Positions 43,967 to 52,646 of a stretch of DNA of 64,000 nt are shown piece by piece. The translations under genes and the position numbers were made by a program. Origin of the DNA: Actinomyces oris (lineage in GTDB: Bacteria; Actinomycetota; Actinomycetes; Actinomycetales; Actinomycetaceae); the NCBI RefSeq assembly GCF_001937445.1, contig NZ_MSKS01000010.1, positions 1 to 64,000 on the forward strand, in the 5' to 3' direction. Position 1 is the first letter of the stretch. Every line of letters starts with the position of its first letter. The notes below the pieces were generated by a model that did not search any database, was not told where the DNA came from, and saw nothing but the letters and a program-made list of their open reading frames with translations.

Positions 43967-46900
43967 ATGTCCCAGTCATCACTTCGCTCGCGGTGCGGGC
44001 GCAAAGGACTACTGCGCAGATTCTTTGCGGTGGTCGGTTCTCTTGCCATCGTCCTGGTGACCATGGTGTCGCTCCCGTGGACGGCGCCGTCCGCGGACGC
44101 CGCCACCGGAGAGTTGGATGTTCCTCTGGGGGACACCTCGGCACAGATCGGCTATGTGCGCACTATTCAGAGTAGTGATCGTATTACTGACACCGCGAGT
44201 GACGGACGCTCCTACACCTCGTACCCGTGGGAGTGGGGGAGGACCCGCGCCTGCATCCGCTACACGCCGGGAAGCAACCTCTACTGGACTGACATGGTGC
44301 GCGGCAGCAGCGGCCAGTATGCGGCGGTCGGTTACGGGCGCCCCCGCTGGGAACAGAACAGCTGCCCCGACGTCTACAAGGGGGAGGCCGCCGACCGGAG
44401 CCAGACCTCGCTGGGCTTCCAGCCCTCCGACACGACGAGCGTCAAGGTTGGTCAGGTCTTCCTCGTCGGTCGGATGAGGCACGTCAACAGCCCGGTGTAC
44501 ACCGACAGCAGCCGGGTCACGAACCCCGCCGAGGGCGGCACCTCCTACTACGGCAGCTTCAACATCCGTACCGCCGGCACGATCGAGGCGAACTTCCCCT
44601 GGAAGGAGTTCGACACCATCAATACGTGCACCGGAAAGCTCGGGTCGGACGGCAAGCTCGTCATCGGCGACTACGCCACTGAACAGGACACGGTGGCAAC
44701 CCCCTACGCCTATGACCGCAACGGGAAAGTCGGTCGCTACGACGGGCGGACCTACACCTACATGTACCAGAACGGATCCCTGGTCTGGTTCAACGGTTAC
44801 ATGACGCAGGCCTTCACCGACAAGAACGGGCGTTCCTGCGCCGACGACATCCTCGACATCGAGTCCGACCGTTCCGACACCGCCTGGACGGACCCGAACA
44901 CCGGCATCAAGTACAAGCTCAAGCTGTGGGGATTCGTCAACAACGGATCGGACCAGCAGTGCCTCGCTGACCTGGAGAAGGCGCAGACCTCCCAGCTGGA
45001 GGAGCGCTTCATCACTCGCGAGAACGCCACCTCCTTCGGCTGCCTCTACGGCTCCATCGAGCAGGAGCGTCCGGTCACCTTCGCCAAGGACGTCAAGGCG
45101 GACTCATCGGTTCAAGGATCGTTGACGATCCCCACCTTCAAGTACGCCAACGCCTCACCGGAGGGAACCTACGGCGCGCAGAAGTGGGGGACCCCCAGCC
45201 CCCTGACCCCCACCTGGAACGCTGAGGACGTCGACCCCACCTCCTACCCCCTGCTGGCCCCCAACGATGCCGCCACGGTGCAGGAGACGGGCACCAGTCC
45301 GCAGGCCTCCGTCGACCGGAAGACCGGTGAGGTCTGGACATCCGGGTGGTTCCTGCGCAATGTCAGCTGCACGGTGGGTAGTGGCGACGTTCCGTTGCTG
45401 CGCCGTGACGGAATCACCCGCCTGGACGAGTCCGACTCGGTGGACCTCGACAAACGCACGATCCGCCTCGATGAGACCCAGCTCGCCGAGCACCAGGACG
45501 AGGTCGGAGTCAAGTGCGTCTGGCACAACGAGTACGTCGTCGGCCGTGGACGCGTCACCCTCGTGACCGTCGTCGACGGCGGCAGCGCCAGGCCCGAGCA
45601 GTGGACCATGACCGCCAAGCCCGCCACCGAGGGGCTCTTCGGACAGAAGACCATCACCGGTGCCAGTGGCACGCCCGCCGTCAGCAAGGTCTACACCGCC
45701 GGCGGCACCTACGGTTTGTCCACGAGCAACGGCCCCGAGGGCTACTCGCAGAACGGCCCCTGGGTGTGCACCAACGACGACGGCAGCAACGTGCCCGTCA
45801 GCGCGGACAACAAGTTCGTGCTGGGCGAGGGAAAGAACGTCACCTGCGTCGTGCACCAGAAGCCCCAGCAGACCCCCGTCAGCGCGGTCAAGAGCGTCGA
45901 CGGTGCCTCCGACGCCGCCACGGCGGGCTCCTACTCCCTGAGCTACACCTGCACCCCGGGCCCCGACGGCAAGGGCACCTCCACCGGCAAGATCACGGTG
46001 GACGCCAAGGGCAACGTCGCGGACCTGCCCGCCCAGCACGTGGGCGCCACCTGCACCGTCACCGAGGATGCTCGTGACGCCAGGGGACTCAAGCAGCCGG
46101 CAACCCCCGCCGGCGGAAGCATCAGCTGGAAGGACCCGGCCGCCTTCAAGGTGGTCACCAACCCCGGCAACCAGGAGAAGGAGCTCGCCTCCACCGCCGT
46201 GGCCCCGGCGAACGGCAACGCCGGCGGTGTCACCTTCACCGTGCCCGACTCCACGCAGGGTGCCGTGCGGATCAAGGTCGTCAACTCCGTCGTCCCGCAC
46301 GCCGGTATCGACAAGACCTTCGCCAAGGTCACCAAGAGCACCGAGAAGGTCGACGGCAAGAACACCTTCGACCAGACCTACACGATCACGGTGACCAACC
46401 CCTCCGCCAAGGCGGGCCTCACCTACGACCTCAATGACGCCTGGCAGGTCCCCAACGGGGTCACCGTCCACAAGGTCAGCATCTCCGGTGGCGCCATCGC
46501 TGGCACCGAGACGCCTCAAGCCGGGGTCCCCTACACCAAGACCGGCATCACCCTGCCCGCGGGCCAGAAGCACACCTACACGGTGGTGCTCAACGTCTCC
46601 GGACCCGACGCCGGACTGCCCGGCATCCAGGGCACCTGCACCCCCGACGCCGTCGGTCAGGGCAAGGCCGTCTACAACAAGGCCTCGGTGACCACGAAGG
46701 GCGACGGGCAGCCCAAGGAGGCCGCAGCCTGCGGCACCCTGCCCATCAACCCCCAGTTCAAGGCCTCCAAGACCCCGCTCGACGTGGTCCGCAACAGCGA
46801 TGGCACCTTCACCTCCAGCTACACGGTGACGGTCACCAACACCTCCGTGGTCGCCAGCCCGGTGGTCGCCGACCTCACCGACACCCCGCAGATGCCCGCC

Positions 46901-48214
46901 GGCACCTACCTGCACAAGGTGCGGATCCTGGAGAAGGGCGTGGACGCCCAGGGTGTGACCCTCCCCGGGAGGAACGACACCACCGGCACCTTCAACGGAC
47001 CGATCACCCTCATCAAGGGGGGCACCGGCGAGTCCCTCGCCGCCGCTCCCCGGGCCGGGGCCGATGGTGGCAGCCGCACCTTCACGATGCAGATGACCTT
47101 TACCGTTCGCGAGAACACCCCGGGCTACAACGAGTCCGACTTCCAGTGCGGCCACCAGCGCGCCGACGGCAAGCCCTCCGGTTTGGTCAACACCATCGCC
47201 ATGGAGGGGGACACCGACGGCGAGGAGAACAACCACGGCTGCCTGTCCACCGACGGCAAGCTGAAGTTCTCCAAGGAGGTCACCACCCAGCCGGGCAACG
47301 GCTCGACCTTCGACGTCGTCTACACCGTGAGCGTGGTCAACGAGGGATCGCTGACCGTGTCGACCGGACCGATCAACGACAAGCCCTCCTTCGCCCCCGG
47401 GCTCAACCCGACCCTGGTCAAGGTGCAGCGCGAGATGGGACCGGCCCGGACGGTCGCGGCCCAGCCCGACGGCTCCTACCGCCTGTCCGACAATGAGAAG
47501 CTCTACTCGGGCCTGACGATCCGCTACACGATCACCTTCACGGTGACGATCGACCCGTCAGCCGCTGGATACAGCGATGAGCTGCTGTCCTGCACCACGG
47601 ACAAGGAGCGCCTCGTCCCCGGCCACGGCCTGTACAACAAGGTCATTCCTCAGGAGGGCAAGGACTCCGACACCCGGCCCGACCACGACGTGGCCTGTGC
47701 CAATGTCTCGCCCAATGCCGGCAAGCGCATCCTGTCGATCATCAAGACCGGCAGCCAGGGCCCCCTGGATGACGCGGCCTTCGACATCTACCCGATGGAC
47801 CCCTCCTCTCCGGGTGCCAAGCCCCTGTCCGACGGCGTGACCTTCACCGGCGGCAAGGGAACCGGAACCTTCACCACCACAGGACTGGCCATCAACCGCG
47901 AGTACTGGCTGGTGGAGACCAAGGCTCCCGCCGGGCACCAGCTCATGGCCAAGCCGGCCCGCTTCAAGGTGACCGACACGGGCATCGAGCTCATCACCCC
48001 CGACCCCGGTGGCTCGGCCCTGACGGTCTCGCGCAGCGGGGCCAGCAAGTCCGACGACACGATCACCGTCCGAGACGTTCAGGTCGGCACCCTGCCCCTG
48101 TCCGGCGGCCGCGGCATCGGAATGAACATCGCCGTCGGTATCGCGGCCATCGCCGGCGCCGGCCTGCTGGCGCTGCGGCAACGAAAGACTTCCTCGTTCG
48201 GGCTCTCGGCCTGA
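43967..48214 (+). CDS. fimQ: Large fimbrial tip-type pilin, FimQ-like
   Basis: 1415 residues. A signal peptide ends near PSADA-A (about 45). The first 540 residues are a unique adhesive-looking region rich in Tyr, Trp and Asn. Then three related beta domains follow, each with a VVNxTFxxxYTxTVTN-like strand (about 785, 930, 1100). A last SpaA-type domain has the E-box YWLVETKAPAGHQ (Glu1317) for an internal isopeptide bond. The cell-wall sorting signal reads LPLSG at 1376-1380, then a hydrophobic helix and RQRK tail. Length and order (tip, FimP-like shaft, sortase) match the type 1 fimbrial locus of A. oris. There it is the tip pilin, needed for adhesion. Confidence 0.87.
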   Translation: MSQSSLRSRCGRKGLLRRFFAVVGSLAIVLVTMVSLPWTAPSADAATGELDVPLGDTSAQIGYVRTIQSSDRITDTASDGRSYTSYPWEWGRTRACIRYTPGSNLYWTDMVRGSSGQYAAVGYGRPRWEQNSCPDVYKGEAADRSQTSLGFQPSDTTSVKVGQVFLVGRMRHVNSPVYTDSSRVTNPAEGGTSYYGSFNIRTAGTIEANFPWKEFDTINTCTGKLGSDGKLVIGDYATEQDTVATPYAYDRNGKVGRYDGRTYTYMYQNGSLVWFNGYMTQAFTDKNGRSCADDILDIESDRSDTAWTDPNTGIKYKLKLWGFVNNGSDQQCLADLEKAQTSQLEERFITRENATSFGCLYGSIEQERPVTFAKDVKADSSVQGSLTIPTFKYANASPEGTYGAQKWGTPSPLTPTWNAEDVDPTSYPLLAPNDAATVQETGTSPQASVDRKTGEVWTSGWFLRNVSCTVGSGDVPLLRRDGITRLDESDSVDLDKRTIRLDETQLAEHQDEVGVKCVWHNEYVVGRGRVTLVTVVDGGSARPEQWTMTAKPATEGLFGQKTITGASGTPAVSKVYTAGGTYGLSTSNGPEGYSQNGPWVCTNDDGSNVPVSADNKFVLGEGKNVTCVVHQKPQQTPVSAVKSVDGASDAATAGSYSLSYTCTPGPDGKGTSTGKITVDAKGNVADLPAQHVGATCTVTEDARDARGLKQPATPAGGSISWKDPAAFKVVTNPGNQEKELASTAVAPANGNAGGVTFTVPDSTQGAVRIKVVNSVVPHAGIDKTFAKVTKSTEKVDGKNTFDQTYTITVTNPSAKAGLTYDLNDAWQVPNGVTVHKVSISGGAIAGTETPQAGVPYTKTGITLPAGQKHTYTVVLNVSGPDAGLPGIQGTCTPDAVGQGKAVYNKASVTTKGDGQPKEAAACGTLPINPQFKASKTPLDVVRNSDGTFTSSYTVTVTNTSVVASPVVADLTDTPQMPAGTYLHKVRILEKGVDAQGVTLPGRNDTTGTFNGPITLIKGGTGESLAAAPRAGADGGSRTFTMQMTFTVRENTPGYNESDFQCGHQRADGKPSGLVNTIAMEGDTDGEENNHGCLSTDGKLKFSKEVTTQPGNGSTFDVVYTVSVVNEGSLTVSTGPINDKPSFAPGLNPTLVKVQREMGPARTVAAQPDGSYRLSDNEKLYSGLTIRYTITFTVTIDPSAAGYSDELLSCTTDKERLVPGHGLYNKVIPQEGKDSDTRPDHDVACANVSPNAGKRILSIIKTGSQGPLDDAAFDIYPMDPSSPGAKPLSDGVTFTGGKGTGTFTTTGLAINREYWLVETKAPAGHQLMAKPARFKVTDTGIELITPDPGGSALTVSRSGASKSDDTITVRDVQVGTLPLSGGRGIGMNIAVGIAAIAGAGLLALRQRKTSSFGLSA

Positions 48215-48303
48215 TCGCGAGAAGAACCCAGGACTCCGCTCCGTCGCGCGCGGGTCACCCCATTTATCCCTCATTCATCCCAACAACACAGGAGAGACCA
48301 GAA

Positions 48304-49908
48304 ATGCACTCCCTCAACACGCGCCGGGGCCTTGGCCTCGCCGCTGCGATGACGCTCGCCGTCGGCGCGCTCATCGCCCCGACCGGCGTGGCGGCACCAG
48401 CTGACCCGAACGGATCCACCATCGACCCCGACGCGGCCACGACGCTGACCGTCCACAAGTGCGAGCAGACCGACACCAACGGCGTCACGGAGGGGACCGG
48501 TAACGAGGACCCCCAGGCCGAGTGCAAGCCCGTCTCCGGCGTCGAGTTCACCATCACCAAGCTGAACGTGGATCTGACCACCTCCGAGGGCTGGAAGCAG
48601 CTCGCCGAGATCAAGGGCGATGTGGCCAAGGCCGGTGACCTCAAGAGCAACACCGTCCAGAAGATCACCACCGGTGCTGACGGCCTGGCCTCCTTCACCG
48701 ACGCTCAGACCGATGTCGGCGCCTACCTCGTCAGCGAGACCAAGACCCCGGACAAGGTCATCCCGGCCGAGGACTTCGTCGTCACCCTGCCGATGACCAA
48801 CCCGCAGGACACCACCAAGTGGAACTACAACGTCCACGTCTACCCCAAGAACACCCTCTCCGGTGTGGACAAGCAGGTGGCGGACAAGAAGGCCCCCGGT
48901 TCCGGCCAGGACCTCACCTACACCATCACCACCTCCATCCCGAAGGTGGACTACCCCGGTGGCGCGCGCATCAAGCGCTACGAGGTCGTTGACCGGCTCG
49001 ACAAGCGCATCAACAAGAACACCCTCGCCCCGGTCGTCAAGATCGTCGGTCAGAACGAGGTGACCCTGGCGGACACCACCGACTACACCCTCATCACCGC
49101 TGACGGTCAAGACCACAACTGGGCCACCATCCAGCTCACCGAGGAGGGACGTCGCAAGGCCGCCGAGGCGCGTCACAACGGCAACGGCGAGACCAAGCTC
49201 CAGGTGACCCTCACCGCCACCTTCGACCCCAAGTCCGTTGACCTCGAGGGCGTGCTGTCCAACACCGCGGGACTCATCCCCAACGACAGCCCCAACTTCA
49301 CCTGGGACCCCAACAACCCCGGCACCACCACGGAGGTCCCCGGTATCCCCACCACCCCCGTGCTCACCAAGTACGGGAAGGTCAACGTCACCAAGACCGG
49401 TACCGACAAGCTGGCTGACAAGACCAAGTACAACGGCGCCGAGTTCCAGGTCTACGAGTGCACCAAGACCGCCAGCGGTGCCACGCTGCGCGACGCCGAC
49501 CCCAGCACGCCGACCGTCGACCCGCTGACCATCGGTGGGGAGAAGACCTTCACCACCGCCGGCCAGGGAACGGTCACCATCAACTCGCTGCGCGCCAATG
49601 ACTACGTCGACGGCGTCAAGAAGGACCAGCTGACCGATGAGGACCACTACTGCCTCGTGGAGACCAAGGCCCCTGAGGGCTACAGCCTCCAGGCCGACCC
49701 GATCCCCTTCCGGGTCCTGGCCGATGACGCCGAGGGGAAGGTCCCGACCGAGGTGACCGTCACCGACGTCCCGAAGAACGCCGGCTTCCGCCTGCCGCTG
49801 ACCGGTGCCAACGGCGTCATCTTCCTGACCGTCGCCGGCGCCCTGCTGGTGGCCGGTGGCGCGGTGGTCGCCTACGCCAACAAGCGCCGTCACGCTGCCA
49901 AGCACTGA
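48304..49908 (+). CDS. fimP: Type 1 fimbrial shaft pilin FimP
   Basis: 534 residues, strongly resembling A. oris FimP as I remember it (length 533). A signal peptide ends near APTGVAA. The pilin motif WNYNVHVYPKN holds the polymerising Lys182. The E-box YCLVETKAPEGY contains Glu453, and the sorting signal LPLTG is at 497-501, followed by a hydrophobic helix and KRRH tail. The class C sortase joins the LPLTG threonine of one subunit to the lysine of the next, building the shaft that binds salivary proline-rich proteins in relatives. An AGGAGAGA site precedes the ATG. It lies 89 bases after the tip gene; the sortase follows. Confidence 0.95.
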   Translation: MHSLNTRRGLGLAAAMTLAVGALIAPTGVAAPADPNGSTIDPDAATTLTVHKCEQTDTNGVTEGTGNEDPQAECKPVSGVEFTITKLNVDLTTSEGWKQLAEIKGDVAKAGDLKSNTVQKITTGADGLASFTDAQTDVGAYLVSETKTPDKVIPAEDFVVTLPMTNPQDTTKWNYNVHVYPKNTLSGVDKQVADKKAPGSGQDLTYTITTSIPKVDYPGGARIKRYEVVDRLDKRINKNTLAPVVKIVGQNEVTLADTTDYTLITADGQDHNWATIQLTEEGRRKAAEARHNGNGETKLQVTLTATFDPKSVDLEGVLSNTAGLIPNDSPNFTWDPNNPGTTTEVPGIPTTPVLTKYGKVNVTKTGTDKLADKTKYNGAEFQVYECTKTASGATLRDADPSTPTVDPLTIGGEKTFTTAGQGTVTINSLRANDYVDGVKKDQLTDEDHYCLVETKAPEGYSLQADPIPFRVLADDAEGKVPTEVTVTDVPKNAGFRLPLTGANGVIFLTVAGALLVAGGAVVAYANKRRHAAKH

Positions 49909-49968
49909 CAGCCCTTGGCAGCCACTGAGGTGACCGGCCCCAGCCGGCCGTCATCACGCTGACTGCTT

Positions 49969-50008
49969 CCTTGTGGGGGAGGCGGGATAACCCGTCTCCC
50001 CCACAAGG
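49969..50008 (+). terminator. Hairpin between fimP and srtC1, probable partial terminator
   Basis: An 18-bp stem (CCTTGTGGGGGAGGCGGG with its complement, one G-U pair) with tetraloop ATAA lies 60 bases after the fimP stop and 107 before the sortase start. No T tract follows. It could reduce read-through so that shaft mRNA exceeds sortase mRNA, or protect the fimP 3' end. Confidence 0.65.
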
Positions 50009-50114
50009 GCGTCACAGGGATCCTCCCTGCCAATCGTTAAAGCCACAACCGATCCCCAACCGTCTCTCGCAGCGAACTGCGCAGACAACCCGACGCAGGA
50101 AGGCAAGGTTCTTC

Positions 50115-51470
50115 GTGACAGCGCCACTCCCATCACTTCGTGACCGCATCGCCCAGTCCCGCATGAACCAGGCCCAGGGGGATCCCGACTCCGCGGCCCC
50201 GCAGCCCGGCCCGGACGGCCCGGACAGCCCAGACTCTGCGGACATCGACCCGAAGAAGGCGGCCCGCCGCAAGGTCCTGCGTGAGCGCCTCCTGACCTGG
50301 CTCCCGCTGGTCCTGGTGCTGGTCGGCGTCGCCGTCCTCCTCTACCCGGTCATGGCGACCCAGCACAACAACGACGAGCAGCAGCGCCTGGCCAAGATGT
50401 ACACCGCCTCCGTCGAGGCGGCAGGCCCGGACACCGTCGCCAAGGAGCGCGCCTCCGCCGAGACCTACAACAACAACCTGGAGAGCGCGCCGATCCTCGA
50501 CCCCTGGCTCGAGTCGCAGCGCCCCGACACCCCCCAGTACCAGGCCTACCTCCACGAGATGGACATCGACCCGGTCATGGCCCGGATCGTCATCCCCTCC
50601 ATCCACGTGAGCCTGCCCGTCTACCACGGCACCGACAGCCGCACCCTGACGGAGGGAATCGGGCACCTGTTCGGCACGAGCCTGCCGATCGGCGGCCCCT
50701 CCACCCACGCGGTCCTCACCGGTCACACCGGGCTGTCCACCGCGACCATGTTCGACAACCTCAACCAGCTCAAGAAGGGCGACGTCTTCTACGTCTCCTC
50801 CCTGGGCCAGACCCTCAAGTACGAGGTCAACGACATCACCGTCGTCAAGCCCGAGGAGACCGACTCCCTGCGCAAGGTCCCCGGGCGCGACCTCGTCACC
50901 CTCATCACCTGCACGCCCTACGGCGTCAACTCCCACCGCCTCCTGGTCACCGGTGAGCGTGTCCCCATGGACCCCACGGCCGCTGCGGCCGAGGAGGCCA
51001 AGGCCCTGCCCGCCCCCATGCAGACCTGGATGAAGGCCATCATCGTGGCCGTCGCCGTCATCCTGGCGGTCGTCGTCGGAATCCTCGTGCGTCTGTGGTG
51101 GATGCGTCGTCGGCGCGCCCGGGGCGCCAACGGGCGGGCCGTCAAGGACTCAGCCGCCCGCGAGGGCAGCCGCAGTGACGACGCGGCCGACGTCGGTGCG
51201 GCGAAGCACTGGCCCGGACGTCACCTGCAGGACGTCGTCGGCTCCGCCGGTGCCGATGCGCAGTTCACCGACCAGACCAGTGAGCTCGAGGCCCTCGGCC
51301 CATCGGCCGCTGCCGGGGAGACTGCTGGAAACGAGGCCTCTCAGGCCCCGGCGTCTGCGCCCGCCGAGCAGCCGGACCCGGGGACTGCCTCCCCCTACGG
51401 GCCGATCACCGCGGCCGCGGGCGACCAGGGGGAGGACCCGTTCAGTGACCTGGAGGCGCGCGAGTCGTGA
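50115..51470 (+). CDS. srtC1: Class C pilin-specific sortase, SrtC1-like
   Basis: 451 residues from a GTG with AAGG upstream; other starts are possible. N-terminal transmembrane helix (LPLVLVLVGVAVLLYPV), then a lid with the DPW motif (ILDPWLES). The catalytic set is His204 (LTGHTG), Cys266 (LITCTPYG) and Arg275 (NSHRL). A second helix (IIVAVAVILAVVVGILVRLWW) and a 95-residue cytoplasmic tail rich in Ala/Glu/Pro end the protein; the tail is longer than in many SrtC enzymes. It polymerises FimP. Its stop overlaps the next gene as GTGA. Confidence 0.93.
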   Translation: MTAPLPSLRDRIAQSRMNQAQGDPDSAAPQPGPDGPDSPDSADIDPKKAARRKVLRERLLTWLPLVLVLVGVAVLLYPVMATQHNNDEQQRLAKMYTASVEAAGPDTVAKERASAETYNNNLESAPILDPWLESQRPDTPQYQAYLHEMDIDPVMARIVIPSIHVSLPVYHGTDSRTLTEGIGHLFGTSLPIGGPSTHAVLTGHTGLSTATMFDNLNQLKKGDVFYVSSLGQTLKYEVNDITVVKPEETDSLRKVPGRDLVTLITCTPYGVNSHRLLVTGERVPMDPTAAAAEEAKALPAPMQTWMKAIIVAVAVILAVVVGILVRLWWMRRRRARGANGRAVKDSAAREGSRSDDAADVGAAKHWPGRHLQDVVGSAGADAQFTDQTSELEALGPSAAAGETAGNEASQAPASAPAEQPDPGTASPYGPITAAAGDQGEDPFSDLEARES

Positions 51471-52522
51471 GCAGTCCCGCACAGGAATCGCTGCTGACGT
51501 CCTGTTGGTTGGTGCGTGCAAGAACCTACGATCGGCCGGTGGCCTCCTACCAGTCGCAGTCCTCCCGCTCCCTGGGGCAGCTGCGCCTGCGCGGGGGCCT
51601 GCTGGCCCTGTCCTGCCTGGCGGCGACGCTCGGCCTGTGGGGACTGTTCGTGTTCACCCACACCGGTCAGGTCCTTGACGCCATGGCCCTGGAGGGCTCG
51701 GAGATCGGGGCGCACTACGTGAGCGCCCACGCCCGCAGGCTCCTGTCGGTCGTGTCCATGCCGGCGGCGGTCGTCCTGGTGGTGACGATCCTCGTCATCG
51801 GCCTGCTGCGCCGCAGCCACCGGCGCGCCGTGTGGGCCGTCGTCGCCGTGGCCGGCGCCAACCTGACCACCCAGATCCTCAAGTACCGAATCCTGTGGCG
51901 GCCCGACTTCAACATCACCGAGCGCTGGGACAACGCCAACACCCTGCCATCGGGGCACACCACCATGGCGGCCTCCGCCGCGGTCGCCCTCATCCTGCTG
52001 TCCGGGCGGCGCTGGCGGCCGCTGTCGGCCTGGGCCGGGGCACTGTTCACCATCGCCATGGGCTACTCCACCCTCGTGTGCCAGTGGCACCGCCCCTCAG
52101 ACGTCCTGGCCGGGATCCTCGTGCCCGTCGCCTGGGGCGCCCTCGCCGTGGCCGGCGGGGCCTGGCGCGCCCCCTGGTCCCTGCGCGAGGGAACCGGGGA
52201 GGAGGGCTCCGGTGAGGTGCCCGGACTGACCACCGTGGGGACGATCCCGGTGACGGCCGCCGGGCCGCGCCTGTGGTACCAGCTCGTCGGCAATATTCTC
52301 ATGGCCGCTGCCGGCATCGTGTGCACCCTGGGGGCGCTCGGCCTGGGGGCCTGGGTGTGGTGGCACCTGGACGTCCCGGAGACGCGCTGGCAGCTCTTCG
52401 GCGCCTACGCCACCGGGTCAGTGGCCGTCGTCGGCGTCACCTGCCTGGCCCTGTCCGCACTCGTCTCGCTGACCGACTGGGGCCGCACCCGCCGCAAGCA
52501 CGAGGCCCGCCACCGCGACTGA
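51467..52522 (+). CDS. PAP2-type membrane phosphatase
   Basis: 351 residues, six hydrophobic segments. The three PAP2 motifs are intact: KYRILWRPDF (KxxxxxxRP-like), TLPSGHTTMAA (PSGH) and STLVCQWHRPSDVLAG (H and D of motif III). It would dephosphorylate a lipid such as undecaprenyl or phosphatidate phosphate on the outer face. The GTG start overlaps the sortase stop; a later GTG at 51539 is possible. About 100 residues after the core form extra helices (GNILMAAAGIVCTLGALGLGAW). Co-transcription with the fimbrial operon is likely from the overlap, though a functional link is unproven. Confidence 0.9.
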   Translation: MSSPAQESLLTSCWLVRARTYDRPVASYQSQSSRSLGQLRLRGGLLALSCLAATLGLWGLFVFTHTGQVLDAMALEGSEIGAHYVSAHARRLLSVVSMPAAVVLVVTILVIGLLRRSHRRAVWAVVAVAGANLTTQILKYRILWRPDFNITERWDNANTLPSGHTTMAASAAVALILLSGRRWRPLSAWAGALFTIAMGYSTLVCQWHRPSDVLAGILVPVAWGALAVAGGAWRAPWSLREGTGEEGSGEVPGLTTVGTIPVTAAGPRLWYQLVGNILMAAAGIVCTLGALGLGAWVWWHLDVPETRWQLFGAYATGSVAVVGVTCLALSALVSLTDWGRTRRKHEARHRD

Positions 52523-52551
52523 CGCCTACCCGGCGCCGTCGGGTACGTGTG

Positions 52552-52632
52552 CGCCTCGCGTTCGTAGGGTAGCCCTCGCGTTCGTACCCTGAACCCCCGA
52601 ACGCGCGGCATAAGGTACGAACGCGACGGCGG
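52552..52632 (-). repeat. Dispersed intergenic palindromic repeat, family A, copy 2
   Basis: Reverse-orientation copy of the element at 8581-8661, differing at about six of 81 positions. It again lies between genes, here between the convergent phosphatase and histidine kinase genes, where it may end transcription. Confidence 0.8.
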
Positions 52633-52646
52633 CCTACGTGGCGGTC

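Noticed and set aside
45155-47236. A 693-codon minus-strand frame inside the tip pilin gene
   Set aside because: Shadow of the pilin coding strand; no domain, no ribosome site, biased Gly/Val composition.
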